Shown: positions 8,713-17,536 of the stretch, in pieces
Layout of the letters: the number at the start of each line of letters is the position of its first letter
How positions within the stretch are numbered: the first letter of the stretch is position 1
Assembly (NCBI GenBank): GCA_038213435.1
Contig: JBBQTI010000019.1
Coordinates: forward strand, 1-64,000
Direction of reading: 5' to 3'
Source: PALSA-610 sp038213435
GTDB taxonomy: Bacteria; Actinomycetota; Acidimicrobiia; IMCC26256; PALSA-610
DNA length: 64,000 nt
The notes under the pieces: generated by a model
Databases searched by the model: none
Told to the model about the DNA's origin: nothing
What the model saw: only the letters and a program-made list of their open reading frames with translations
Position numbers and translations under genes: made by a program

Positions 8713-9641
8713 TTAGGTCGCCGCGGCGTCGAGTTGGGTGACCGTGGGTTGCTCGATCAGCTCGAGGACCTCGTCGTCGGGTCCGCGAAAGCAAACGAAG
8801 CGCAGCCTGGGCAGGTTCGGTCCCATCGACATCGTCACCGGCGCGGAGAGGGTGTCGACCCGGTGACGCGCGAGCTCGGTCACGGCCGCGTCGAGGTCGG
8901 CCACCAGGAATGCAGCGTGCCACATACCGAGTGTGTTCGCCGGGCGCGGCATTCCTGCAACGCATCGCGGGTTCGGAACCCGACGAGCATGACCAGCACC
9001 TCGCCGCCGCCCGGTGCCGTCAGCACGACTTCGTCCATCGCGACCGGGCCGTCGACGCGCAGGTGCGAACCGTCGGAATTGTCGCTCGGGTACCTCGCGA
9101 CCTCGCAGAACCCGAGTGACTGATAGAAGACGCAAGAGCGGTCGAGATCGGCGCAGGTGATGGCCACGAACGAAACCGTCGACTCTCCGCTTTCGATCAG
9201 CTCGATCGCGGTGCCGTCCGGGTCGTCGACGAACACCAGGCGGATCTCGCCGCCGTCGACGAGCGCGTGGCCGAACGGTTCACTCCAAACGCGGCCGCCG
9301 AGGGCTCCGACCCGTGCGAGCGTGGCATCGAGATCGGGTACGCGGAGGCCGAGACGCTGGAACCCCGTCTCGACCAATCCCGCGGGCGGCGCACCGGCGG
9401 GACTGGGTTCGTGCCATTCGAGCAGATCGATCGCTCCACCGTCGTAGCCGCGCGGCCCGAGCAGGATCGACGCGTCCCACCGCGCATGCTCGAGGCCGAA
9501 CGCCACTCCGGGCTGTGTCTCGCCGGGCGCGGTTCGCGCGCCGACCTCGAGACCGAATCCTTCCGTGTAGAAGCGCCGGGAGCGCTCGAGCTCCGAGCAG
9601 TTCACGTTCACGTGAAAGAGCCGCGCGTCGCTCAACGGCAT
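8713..9641 (-). pseudogene. VOC/glyoxalase-fold protein with a frameshift
   Basis: Four beta-alpha-beta-beta-beta modules of the vicinal oxygen chelate fold can be read, but not in one frame. The first frame (from ATG 9641) gives modules 1-3, with ARLFHVNVN, GLRVPDLDATL and FVAITCADLD, and runs to about 8970. The fourth module (NTLGMWHAAFLVADLDAAV to VLELIEQP, ending at 8713) lies in the next frame. Reading resumes correctly if one base is restored near 8965-8980. An intact protein would be about 309 residues. A TACGGT box lies 7 bases before the ATG. Either a true inactivating deletion or a sequencing error. Confidence 0.75.
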
Positions 9642-9648
9642 GAGCCAA

Positions 9649-9654
9649 ACCGTA
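9649..9654 (-). promoter_or_regulatory. Leaderless -10 box of the VOC gene
   Basis: TACGGT on the minus strand, 7 bases before the ATG at 9641. Confidence 0.5.
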
Positions 9655-9683
9655 TCTGCGGCCCCGCCCGGGGGGGGTCGAGG

Positions 9684-10505
9684 TCAGGGCTGGAGGACGG
9701 AGCGAATCTCGTTGACGGGGTACGTGAGGGTCGACGTGATCGCCGCGCGGCCGAGGTCGACCGCGGGCAGTCCGCCGGGCAGCCCCGGCCCGGTGAGTGC
9801 CGCGGTGCCGCGCCACACAGCGGTGACGGCGATCGTGTGGTTCCCCTTGGTCTCGAACGTGTAGTGGCCGGTTCCCGCGTTCGTCGCCGGTTGGCCGTCG
9901 ACGCTGATCTCGTAGTGGTCCAGGTTGGCCGTACCGGTGATCGTGTAGCCACGGATCGTCGCGGCGATGGTCACAGTCGTGGGACCGTCCGTCGAGATGC
10001 GGGTGTCGAGACCTGTGATGCCGCGGGTCGCCGGATCGAGCGTGATCGTCGGAGCCGGCAACTGGGCGCGGTTCCACGCTTCGCCGAATGTGGGTACGGC
10101 GGGCACGGACGGCGGGAGCGGTCGCCGCGCGGGGTCACCGTTCGTGAACGCGATGCACTCGAACCGGTCGTCGACGATCGCGCCGGTCGGATCGGTTCCG
10201 ACGAGGTGGTAGAGGAACCCGAAGGTCGGTTGCCGGGCGGAGCCGCCGGGAACCGCGCACAGCCCGTCGAGGCTGCCCGTCTGCGCCGGAGTGGGACCGA
10301 CCGACCACGACACGACGTAGTGCACGATCGGCCTCGCCGCGTCGTCGCCCGATCGGCCGAGCCCTCCCGAACCCGGGGTGGTCACGACGATCCCCACCGA
10401 GACGCGGCCCCCGTGACCCAGTGAGCCGTGGCCACTCAGCTCGGCGTGCGCAGGCGCTGTCCACGCCACGAGCCACAGGACGACGAAGGCGAGCAGTCGC
10501 CTCAC
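9684..10505 (-). CDS. Secreted protein of unknown function
   Basis: Exported protein of 273 residues. A Sec signal peptide is clear: positively charged VRR, the hydrophobic core LLAFVVLWLVAW and a cleavage site after APAHA. The mature part is rich in beta strand and Thr/Gly/Pro, with an Ig-like or PKD-like C-terminal region (TITGTANLDHYEISVDGQ, then HTIAVTAVWRG). No catalytic motif is recognised. The GTG at 10505 overlaps the stop of the upstream lipoprotein gene by 4 bases (GTGA), so the two form a coupled pair. Confidence 0.7.
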   Translation of the reverse strand: MRRLLAFVVLWLVAWTAPAHAELSGHGSLGHGGRVSVGIVVTTPGSGGLGRSGDDAARPIVHYVVSWSVGPTPAQTGSLDGLCAVPGGSARQPTFGFLYHLVGTDPTGAIVDDRFECIAFTNGDPARRPLPPSVPAVPTFGEAWNRAQLPAPTITLDPATRGITGLDTRISTDGPTTVTIAATIRGYTITGTANLDHYEISVDGQPATNAGTGHYTFETKGNHTIAVTAVWRGTAALTGPGLPGGLPAVDLGRAAITSTLTYPVNEIRSVLQP

Positions 10506-11161
10506 AGGTGGACATTCACGGGTCGTTGTTCGTCGGCGGCAGCGAGATACCAATGACCGCCGACCAGCACCGCGAGCATGAGGTAGGTCGTGAGCCCCGT
10601 GAAGTGGACAACGCTCGTGACCCTGCCACTCGCGACAACCGTCTTTTGAACCAGGATCTTTTCGACGACCTTCGCGGAGAAAGCGTCCGGCCTCGTGCTG
10701 AGAATCGTGTACCGGCTCGGACCGCCGAGCGTCTCGATCGCTCGCGTGGCGTTGTCGCGCAGGAGCGTCATGTCGCGGACGTACAGGTCGTGAAGCGTGG
10801 TTCCCCTCGCCGCGATCGAAGAAGCGCTCGTGGGGTTCGGCCGGTGAGCCCCGAGCCAGGCGCCGTAACTCAACAGCGACTTCAGGATCGCGACGTAGTC
10901 CTTCCCCGTGTTGACGAGCCTCGGGGGTGGCACGGAGTCATCGAAGCTGAACTCCGGCGGCGTGGTCGTCGTGATCGTCGTGGCGGTCGCGGTCGTCGTC
11001 GGGAGCGGGTGCACGGTCGTCGCGGTGCTGACGGTTCGGAGAGCCGAGGTCGAGCTGTGGTCCGCCTGCGTTGCCGGCGGACTCGCAGTGGTGTTCGAGC
11101 CACTGCACGCGCTCAGCACGACGATGGCCGCGACAAGAACGCTTGATTTCCGCTTCCCCAC
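10502..11161 (-). CDS. Putative lipoprotein
   Basis: Exported protein of 219 residues with a lipobox: KRKSSVLVAAIVVLSAC, lipidated at the Cys near residue 17. A long Thr/Ser/Pro-rich linker follows (to about residue 60), then a folded domain without recognised motifs. The GTG at 11161 was chosen because it opens directly on the signal peptide and has a TAACGT box 8 bases upstream. The next gene is a secreted protein whose start overlaps this stop, suggesting that the two products act together at the cell surface. Confidence 0.7.
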   Translation of the reverse strand: MGKRKSSVLVAAIVVLSACSGSNTTASPPATQADHSSTSALRTVSTATTVHPLPTTTATATTITTTTPPEFSFDDSVPPPRLVNTGKDYVAILKSLLSYGAWLGAHRPNPTSASSIAARGTTLHDLYVRDMTLLRDNATRAIETLGGPSRYTILSTRPDAFSAKVVEKILVQKTVVASGRVTSVVHFTGLTTYLMLAVLVGGHWYLAAADEQRPVNVHL

Positions 11162-11169
11162 ACCCGTGC

Positions 11170-11175
11170 ACGTTA
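11170..11175 (-). promoter_or_regulatory. Leaderless -10 box of the lipoprotein operon
   Basis: TAACGT on the minus strand, 8 bases before the GTG at 11161. Confidence 0.45.
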
Positions 11176-11697
11176 GACAGGTCGATGCAAAATGAACGAA
11201 TAGGAAAGTTGCGTAGCTAAGGCCATGAATATGCCGATATGTCGGGTTTTCTTGGGCGGGCCCCCTTGCGCAAAGGGCGCACTGAGGCGAGAATTGGCTC
11301 TCGACCGCGGTTCGGTTCGCGAGAACCAGTTCCGCCGGCGTGGGGCTGTTGTTGCTCGCGTTACGAATGCGAGCGATGTTGCCAATGGCAAAGGGGGTTT
11401 CACAAGGCCCGACGATTTGGGAGATAGACGGCAAGGTCTCGGGCCGGGCTCTCACTTCACAAACGCAAATGTTCCTCAGCGAAGCGGATGTGCCCCGTCG
11501 CCCCTAGCGGTCGCGGCGGAGGTTGTGACGCGAGGGGGAATTCCTGTGAAGAAGATTGCTGTCCGTGTCGCTGCTGTCACTGGTGGGCTTGTTGCTGTTC
11601 TGCTTGCTGGTGGCGCTTGGGTTCGTGGCTAACCGCTCTGCCCGCGGCCTTGCCGCCTGTCTCCAGATCCGTCCTTTGTTGCCGACAAATAGAGACG
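11176..11697 (+). other. Long leader region with hairpins upstream of the HD-GYP-like gene
   Basis: Gene-poor stretch of more than 500 bases. It contains three close hairpins on the plus strand: CCCTT/AAGGG at 11263-11277, GCTCGC/GCGAGC at 11354-11374 and TTGCC/GGCAA at 11379-11391. Near 11545 a GTG opens a 28-codon frame with one hydrophobic helix (VKKIAVRVAAVTGG...), using T-rich codons unlike the neighbours; whether it is translated is unclear. No known riboswitch consensus could be matched. Confidence 0.4.
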
Positions 11698-13038
11698 ATG
11701 TCACCGTTTCCTCGACAGCTCCGGTGGTTCACCGTCGCGGTCTTCGCGGTCGCGGTAGGTGCCGAGCTGTTTTTGGCGCGCCACGAGGGACTTCCGTCCG
11801 CGGGCGCCCTCGCAGTGCTTGCCGCACTGGTTCTGCTGTCTGCGCAGATGCTCGTCAGACTCCGCGACGGCGTGCTCCTTTCTCCGGGGCTCGGGGTCTG
11901 TATGGCGGCAATCGTCGTTTTCCGCGACGAGCACTCCCTCCTCGGAGCGATGCTGGTGTGTTCTCTCCTCGCCGTACGCCCGAGCTATTTCTCCAAGGCG
12001 TCCTGGGGTTGGCTTCCCTTCAACGCCGGTGTCTCGGCGCTTGCATTCCTGGCGGCGGCGCTGGTCTACGGAACCCTTCCGTCCGCGACCACCGGATCCG
12101 CTCTGTACTTCGTGCTCACGGCGATACCGGCCGCGTTTGCATACATGCTCGTGGCCTGGGCGCTGCTCCTGCTCTCGTACGTCGTCGAAGGCACGAGCTC
12201 CTGGCGCGAAGTTCTCGGCGGACTGATTCCGTCCGGAGCAGAGGTACTTCCGTTCGCGGTCCTGGGCTTTCTTCTCGGTCGGTTGTATCTCTCGCTCGGG
12301 CCGGCGGTGATGTTGTTGATCATCGTGCCCATCCTCATCGCGCGCGAGATGTTCGCGTCGTACATGCGGGTGAAGGAATCGCACGACGAAACCGTCGGGA
12401 TGCTCATCCGCGCCCTGGAGGCGAAGGATCGATACACCTCCGGGCACTCCGAACGGGTAGCCGACTACGCGCGTTACATCGGCGAAGAGCTGAATTTCAT
12501 GCCGGCGCGGCTCGAGCGGCTCCGGTTCGCGGCGCTGATGCACGACATCGGCAAGCTCGTCGTCCCGAACCAGCTCCTCAACAAACCGGGCCGGCTGACC
12601 CCGGAAGAGTTCGCGCACGTTCGCGTCCACGAGAAGGTCAGCGTGCAGATGCTGAGTCACATCGACTTCCTGCGCCCGATCGCGGCCGCGGCACACAGCG
12701 ATAACACGCGGTTCGACCCCGACGACCTCGACCACCCGATCGAGCCCTACATCGTCATGATCGCCGACGCATACGACGCCATGACCTCCACGCGCGCCTA
12801 CCGGAAGGCGCTGTCCCAGGACGTCGCGTTCCGTGAGCTCCGCGACAAAGCGGGCGTCCAGTTCCACCCGGCCTGCGTCGAGGCGCTCATCCACGCGGTC
12901 GAGCGGCGCGGCGAGAAGCACGGCGACGGATTCGAGCGCGACTCCGAATTCGCCAATGCGCCGGTCGCCGGCCTCGGGAGTGCCGGCCTCGGCGATCTGC
13001 TCGAGAACGAGGCGTCCGAAACGTCCCCGTCGTCCTGA
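11698..13038 (+). CDS. Membrane-anchored HD-domain protein, degenerate HD-GYP
   Basis: Protein of 446 residues: about seven hydrophobic segments (residues 10-210), a short linker, then an HD phosphohydrolase domain (about 230-400). The domain keeps HSERVADYAR, MHDIGKLVVPNQLLNKPG and the ADAYDAMTSTRAYRKAL block typical of HD-GYP cyclic-di-GMP phosphodiesterases. The HHE...GYP stretch is replaced by AHSDNTRFDPDDL, so several metal or substrate contacts are missing. It may sense a signal in the membrane and hydrolyse or bind a nucleotide. The ATG at 11698 precedes the first helix; no strong ribosome binding site is visible. Confidence 0.8.
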   Translation: MSPFPRQLRWFTVAVFAVAVGAELFLARHEGLPSAGALAVLAALVLLSAQMLVRLRDGVLLSPGLGVCMAAIVVFRDEHSLLGAMLVCSLLAVRPSYFSKASWGWLPFNAGVSALAFLAAALVYGTLPSATTGSALYFVLTAIPAAFAYMLVAWALLLLSYVVEGTSSWREVLGGLIPSGAEVLPFAVLGFLLGRLYLSLGPAVMLLIIVPILIAREMFASYMRVKESHDETVGMLIRALEAKDRYTSGHSERVADYARYIGEELNFMPARLERLRFAALMHDIGKLVVPNQLLNKPGRLTPEEFAHVRVHEKVSVQMLSHIDFLRPIAAAAHSDNTRFDPDDLDHPIEPYIVMIADAYDAMTSTRAYRKALSQDVAFRELRDKAGVQFHPACVEALIHAVERRGEKHGDGFERDSEFANAPVAGLGSAGLGDLLENEASETSPSS

Positions 13039-13095
13039 CCCGGACGGAAACGCACCCCCGGCGTATCCGGCTCGCTACGCTCGGTTGACCAGATC

Positions 13096-13113
13096 GGGCT
13101 GATCAGCCCTTTT
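13096..13113 (+). terminator. Rho-independent terminator after the HD-GYP-like gene
   Basis: Perfect stem GGGCT-GATC-AGCCC (13096-13109) followed by TTTT. It lies 58 bases after the stop codon at 13038 and ahead of the next HD-like gene. Confidence 0.6.
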
Positions 13114-13179
13114 CCGCCCGCCGAAGGCTGCCGAGAACAACGTGATGCGGCTGCAACCACGACCCTCGGGCGCGACGGG

Positions 13180-14334
13180 ATGACGCGACGCAACCGGGTG
13201 GTCCTCGTCTGCGTGCTCGGGCTCGTCGCGGGCACCGTCGCACACTTCGTCGACGGCGCCGGCCGCACCGACGCACTCACGTTCCTCGCGGCGGGTCTCG
13301 TTCTCGGCGAGCTCCTTGCATTGCGGCTCGAGGATCGCAGCGAGCTGCCCCTCTCGTACGCGGTACTCGTCGTGCTCGCGTCGTCGTTCAGCCTGCGCCA
13401 GTACGCGATCGCCGTGCTCGGCGCGCAGCTCGTGTCGATCCTGTTGCGCACTACCGACCGCGGCCGCACCTGGCGGCTCACGATCTTCGTCGAACGGGTC
13501 GCGGTCGCGGCGGCGACGTACGCCGCGTATCAAGGCGCGTGGCACCTCCTCGGCCGGCGCGAGCAGGTCGCGCCGGTGCTCGGCGCGCTCGTGGCCGCCG
13601 CGGGCGCGCAGCTGCTGGTCGACGTGAGCGCGAGCAGGTTGTTCCGCCTCGGCGCGTCGTTCGAGGCCCGGGGCCGGCTCGCCTGGTTGGCGATCGCCTC
13701 GTCGGGCATGTTGATGGCGATCGGCTACCGGGGCGTCAATGGTGACGGACGGGTCGGGATCTGGGGACCGTTGCTGTTCTCCACGCCGCTGCTCGCCGCC
13801 TGGTACGCGTTCGAACGGCTCGACGAGGCCACCCGCTCGTACCGTCAGACGATCGAAGCGCTGGCGATGGCACCCGAGCTCGGGGGAATGGTGCCTCCCG
13901 GTCACGCCGAGCGCGTTGCAACGCTTGCAACGGCAATGGGGGAGCAGCTCGGGTTGTCGGACACCGACGTGCGCGATCTGGAGATGGCCGCACTCTTGCA
14001 CCACCTCGGGCAGGTCACGCTCGACGATCCGGTCGACGAGCGCGGCGTCGATCCGGCCGAGGTGACCGCCGTGACCGGCGCGATGTTGCGAGAGATCCGC
14101 CCGCTCGTGTCGGCGGGTGAGATCATCGCCGGAGAGGTCGACGACCCGAAGCGCCGGCTTGCCGTCCAGGCTCTGCGCCTCGCCAGCGAGTACGACGATT
14201 TGACCGCCCGTGACAACGTGCCGGGCGATCTCGCGGTCGAGTCGCTGAGGTCGGCCCCCTCGTACGTCTACGACGAGCGGGTCGTGGTCGCGCTGGAACG
14301 GGTGCTGCGCGATCGGATCAGCGCCGGCCGCTGA
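13180..14334 (+). CDS. Membrane protein with inactive HD-like domain
   Basis: Second HD-type protein of 384 residues with the same plan as its neighbour: about six hydrophobic segments to residue 215, a linker (RLDEATRSYRQTIEAL) and an HD-like domain. The domain retains GHAERVATLATAMG but has HHLGQ where HDIGK is expected and lacks any GYP block, so catalysis is very unlikely. It may be a regulatory pseudoenzyme, perhaps partnering the upstream protein. The start codon is the ATG at 13180. Its 3' end overlaps the convergent DUF5317-like gene by 17 bases. Confidence 0.75.
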   Translation: MTRRNRVVLVCVLGLVAGTVAHFVDGAGRTDALTFLAAGLVLGELLALRLEDRSELPLSYAVLVVLASSFSLRQYAIAVLGAQLVSILLRTTDRGRTWRLTIFVERVAVAAATYAAYQGAWHLLGRREQVAPVLGALVAAAGAQLLVDVSASRLFRLGASFEARGRLAWLAIASSGMLMAIGYRGVNGDGRVGIWGPLLFSTPLLAAWYAFERLDEATRSYRQTIEALAMAPELGGMVPPGHAERVATLATAMGEQLGLSDTDVRDLEMAALLHHLGQVTLDDPVDERGVDPAEVTAVTGAMLREIRPLVSAGEIIAGEVDDPKRRLAVQALRLASEYDDLTARDNVPGDLAVESLRSAPSYVYDERVVVALERVLRDRISAGR

Positions 14335-15001
14335 CCCGTCGCTCGCCGCTGGAGTGGCTCAAGACCAGCGGGCGCTCGTGCCCGCGCTCGTGCTCGTGCT
14401 CGTGCTTCTCGTTCAACTCCTGCTGCTCGAGCCGGCCGAGGTCGATATCGCGCGACTCCAGAGGTCCGCGCGGCTCGCGACGTCTGCGCTTGCGGCTCGC
14501 GTGGTACGCGACGTCGAACAGGCCCACGACGAGGATGAGGTCGCCGAAGCTCATCACCGATTCGATCGGACGCTGCAGCACGATGATGTCGGAGAGGAAC
14601 CGGAGCTTGTCGTCCGGTTGTTGCGGATGATGCTTGACCGTCGCCTGGGCCCAAGGCTTGCCGGCCCACTCGGCCGGGAATTTCACGGGCATTCCCTGGT
14701 TCAGGGTGATCACGAGCGCGTTGCACGCGATACCGATGAGGACGATGCCCATCCCGCGGAGCACGAGGTTGCGGGCGGCGAACGCCAGGATGAGGACGTA
14801 GGACGCGACGAGTAGCCCGAAGCCCAGATCATGCCAGTGGGCTCTCGGGATGGTCACGTACTCGAGCAGGATCTGGATCGTGAGCCCGATGAACAGCGCC
14901 GATCGGAGCCGCCAGCGCACGTCGAGGAGCCGGATATACGAGCCTCTCGTGACGAGCGGGATCAGGGGCGCCACGACGACGACGATCGCGTACACCAGCA
15001 C
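14318..15001 (-). CDS. DUF5317-like membrane protein
   Basis: Hypothetical membrane protein of 227 residues with about five hydrophobic segments in the first 170 residues, including FLSDIIVLQRPIESVMSFGDLILVVG. This resembles the actinobacterial DUF5317 family, whose members carry a similar P-x-P...GD(V/L)LL segment. The C-terminus is charged and His/Glu-rich (EKHEHEHERGHE), with no known role. The GTG at 15001 is preferred to a TTG at 15031 because a TACCAT box lies 7 bases before it and the membrane segment starts immediately. Confidence 0.65.
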   Translation of the reverse strand: MLVYAIVVVVAPLIPLVTRGSYIRLLDVRWRLRSALFIGLTIQILLEYVTIPRAHWHDLGFGLLVASYVLILAFAARNLVLRGMGIVLIGIACNALVITLNQGMPVKFPAEWAGKPWAQATVKHHPQQPDDKLRFLSDIIVLQRPIESVMSFGDLILVVGLFDVAYHASRKRRRREPRGPLESRDIDLGRLEQQELNEKHEHEHERGHERPLVLSHSSGERRVSGRR

Positions 15002-15008
15002 GAGATGA

Positions 15009-15026
15009 ATGGTACGCGAATACGAT
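15009..15026. promoter_or_regulatory. Divergent -10 boxes between the DUF5317-like and crotonase genes
   Basis: The 34-base spacer holds TACCAT on the minus strand (15009-15014, 7 bases before the GTG at 15001) and TACGAT on the plus strand (15021-15026, 9 bases before the ATG at 15036). Both genes can therefore start with little or no leader. Confidence 0.45.
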
Positions 15027-15035
15027 CCCAATTTG

Positions 15036-15815
15036 ATGCCTGACGAGGTTCTCTACGAAAACGCCGCGGGCGTGGCTCGAGTGACGATCAACCGTCCGGA
15101 GCGCCGCAACGCGATGTCGTTCGGGGTCATGCAGGGTTTGCGTCAGGCCATCGCGCGCGCCCACGAGAACGATGAGGTGCGGGTCGTCGTGCTCACGGGC
15201 GCCGGCGACAAGGCGTTTTGCGCGGGCGCCGATCTCGCTTCCGGCGGGATCGCCGACGGTGCGGCCTCGGCGCACGACGGGCGAGGCCAGCTTGCCGACC
15301 TGTTTCGCGAGATGTGGGCACTCGGCAAGCCGGTGATCGCGCGGGTGCGCGGCTACGCGCTCGCCGGCGGCTTCGGTCTCGCATGCGCGTGCGACCTGAT
15401 CGTGGCATCCGACGACGCGGTGTTCGGTACCCCCGAGATCAATGTCGGATTGTGGCCGTACATGATCTCGGTTCCGTTGCTCCGATCCATGCCCCCGAAG
15501 ACGGTGCTCGACCTGATGATGACAGGACGGCGCGTCACGGCCGAGGAGGGTGCGCGCATCGGCTTCGTGCAGCGGGTGGTGCGCGTCGCCGAGCTGGACG
15601 CGGCGGTCGACGCCCTCGCGACCGAGCTCGCGTCGAAATCGCCGATCGTCATGCGCTGGGGCAGAGATTCGTTCTATCGCGTGCTCGAGATGGACGCCGA
15701 CGCGGCGCTTTCGTATCTCCAGGGCATGCTGACCGTCACTTCGCAGACCGAGGACGCGGCCGAAGGTGTCGCCGCATTCGCAGAGAAGCGCGCGCCGCGA
15801 TGGAAGGGACGGTAG
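15036..15815 (+). CDS. Enoyl-CoA hydratase/isomerase family protein
   Basis: Crotonase-fold protein of 259 residues acting on an acyl-CoA. The oxyanion-hole strands are AFCAGADLASGG and RGYALAGGFGLACACDL. In the catalytic region TPEINVGLWPYM one of the two usual hydratase glutamates is visible, so hydratase versus isomerase activity is open. The ATG at 15036 gives the usual family N-terminus (VLYENAAGVARVTINRPERR). It lies 5 bases before the carboxyltransferase gene, implying a shared transcript for acyl-CoA catabolism. Confidence 0.88.
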   Translation: MPDEVLYENAAGVARVTINRPERRNAMSFGVMQGLRQAIARAHENDEVRVVVLTGAGDKAFCAGADLASGGIADGAASAHDGRGQLADLFREMWALGKPVIARVRGYALAGGFGLACACDLIVASDDAVFGTPEINVGLWPYMISVPLLRSMPPKTVLDLMMTGRRVTAEEGARIGFVQRVVRVAELDAAVDALATELASKSPIVMRWGRDSFYRVLEMDADAALSYLQGMLTVTSQTEDAAEGVAAFAEKRAPRWKGR

Positions 15816-15820
15816 CGACG

Positions 15821-17389
15821 ATGGCCGACCCGCGCCACGACTGGGGACCGCTCGTCGGCGATCTGGCCACGCGCAAGGCCCGCGCGCTCGAGATGGGCGG
15901 GGAGAAGCTTGTCGAACGTCAGCACTCGCTCGGCAAGCTGACGGTGCGAGAGCGGCTCGACCTGCTCGTCGATCCCGGTACCTGGGTCGAGTACGGCCTG
16001 CTCGCCGATCACATGGATGCAGGCCTCGGAGACCGCACGCTCGCGGCCGACGGCGCGATCACCGGCGTCGGCGCGGTCGACGGCCGGCTCGTCGCGATCG
16101 CGGCCTACGACTTCACGGTGATGGCGGGCTCGATGGGTGCGGTGGGGGAGAGCAAGATCACCCGCATGCGCGCGCACGCGGTGCGCCAGCGCATCCCGTT
16201 CGTCTGGCTCCTCGACTCCGCCGGAGCGCGCATCCAGTCGACGAGCGGTTCGAGCTTCGCCGGTGCCGGCGCGCTGTTCCGCGAGCAGGTCGCGATGAGC
16301 GGCGTCGTGCCGATGGTCGCGGCGATGCTCGGGCACTGCGCGGCTGGTACCGCATACATTCCCGGTCTTGCCGACTTCGTGCCGATGGTGAAGGGCACAT
16401 CGTCGATGGCGCTCGGTGGTCGGCATCTCGTCAAGGCCGCGGTGGGCGAGGACGTGACCGAGGAAGAGATGGGCGGCTCCGCGGTGCATACGAAGGTGTC
16501 CGGAGTCGCCGACCTCGAGGTAGCCGACGACGAGGAGTGCCTGCGGGCCGTGCGCGATTACCTGTCGTTCTTCCCGCAGCACAATCGGGCATCTCCACCC
16601 GTACGCGGTACGAACGATCCCGTCGACCGCCGGGCCGAGGAGCTGTACGAGCTGGTGCCGACCGCGCCGCGCCGCGCGTACGACGTCCGCAAGGTGGTGC
16701 ACGCGATCGTCGACGACGGCGACGTGTTCTGGATGAAGCCCGAATGGGCGAAGAATCTCGTGACCGGGTTGGCGCGGGTTGGTGGTCAACCCGTCGGCAT
16801 CGTCGCGAACCAGCCCATGGTCCTCGGTGGCGCGCTCGACGTCAACGCGGCCGACAAGGCGGCGCGTTTCGTCTGGTTGTGCGACGCGTTCAACATCCCG
16901 CTCGTGTTCCTGCACGACGTGCCCGGTTTCATCGTCGGATCGGCGGTCGAGAAGCAAGGCATCATCCGGCACGGCGCCAAGATGCTGTTCGCGGTGAGCG
17001 AGGCGACGGTGCCCAAGATCTCGGTCGTGCTGCGCAAGAGCTACGGAGCCGGCTACTTCGTCATGAACGGACTCGCGTACGAGGCCGACTACATCGTGGC
17101 GTGGCCGACGGCCGAGATCGCCGTGATGGGGCCCGACGGCGCGGTGAACATCATCCACCGGAGGCAACTCGAAGCGATCGAAGACGAAGAGGAGCGCGTC
17201 GCGAAGCGGCTGGAGCTGGCCGCGGAGATCCGCGCGAACATCGACCCGTACATCGCGGCCGGTCACGCGCAGCTCGACGACGTGATCGACCCCGCCGACA
17301 CTCGCGCCGCGATCGCCCGAGGCCTGCGCATCACGGCCGACAAGCAGGTCGACCGCCCGTGGCGCAAGCACGGCGTCCTCCCGGTGTGA
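15821..17389 (+). CDS. Acyl-CoA carboxylase beta (carboxyltransferase) subunit
   Basis: Transfers carboxylate from carboxybiotin to an acyl-CoA (acetyl-, propionyl- or methylcrotonyl-type). The 522 residues are the usual length. The N-terminal crotonase-like half has LLDSAGARIQ and GHCAAGTAYIPGLADF; the C-terminal half has VANQPMVLGGALDVNAADKAARF and HDVPGFIVG. The ATG at 15821 was preferred to one at 15800 that would overlap the preceding gene. No biotin carboxylase gene is in the window, so the alpha subunit must be encoded elsewhere. Confidence 0.92.
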   Translation: MADPRHDWGPLVGDLATRKARALEMGGEKLVERQHSLGKLTVRERLDLLVDPGTWVEYGLLADHMDAGLGDRTLAADGAITGVGAVDGRLVAIAAYDFTVMAGSMGAVGESKITRMRAHAVRQRIPFVWLLDSAGARIQSTSGSSFAGAGALFREQVAMSGVVPMVAAMLGHCAAGTAYIPGLADFVPMVKGTSSMALGGRHLVKAAVGEDVTEEEMGGSAVHTKVSGVADLEVADDEECLRAVRDYLSFFPQHNRASPPVRGTNDPVDRRAEELYELVPTAPRRAYDVRKVVHAIVDDGDVFWMKPEWAKNLVTGLARVGGQPVGIVANQPMVLGGALDVNAADKAARFVWLCDAFNIPLVFLHDVPGFIVGSAVEKQGIIRHGAKMLFAVSEATVPKISVVLRKSYGAGYFVMNGLAYEADYIVAWPTAEIAVMGPDGAVNIIHRRQLEAIEDEEERVAKRLELAAEIRANIDPYIAAGHAQLDDVIDPADTRAAIARGLRITADKQVDRPWRKHGVLPV

Positions 17390-17522
17390 CTCCGTCGCCC
17401 CCGACTGTCCGTCGGACGACGTACGTGTCGCTGCGTTCCCTGAGGGGGTATGGAATGTCACACGCGTCGGTGAACGCCGCTTTCGGGCATGCGCAGATAC
17501 AGCAAGAACGTCTGACGCCGAA

Positions 17523-17528
17523 TACGAT
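17523..17528 (+). promoter_or_regulatory. Possible leaderless -10 box of the biotin carrier gene
   Basis: TACGAT lies 8 bases before the ATG at 17537, at the end of a 147-base spacer after the carboxyltransferase gene. The carrier may thus be expressed separately. Confidence 0.4.
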
Positions 17529-17536
17529 CTTCGTCC

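Noticed and set aside
8950..9000. Programmed frameshifting in the VOC, MmcQ and membrane-protein genes
   Set aside because: No X-XXY-YYZ slippery heptamer plus downstream structure is evident at any of the three sites, and the families are normally single-frame.
11200..11540. c-di-GMP (GEMM) riboswitch upstream of the HD-GYP-like gene
   Set aside because: The fixed GEMM motifs and their spacing could not be found despite some similar short words such as GCAAAG.
11225..11632. 135-codon plus-strand frame in the HD-GYP leader
   Set aside because: Composition and codon use differ from the neighbours and no motif is visible; hairpins overlap it. At most its last 28 codons could be a real peptide.
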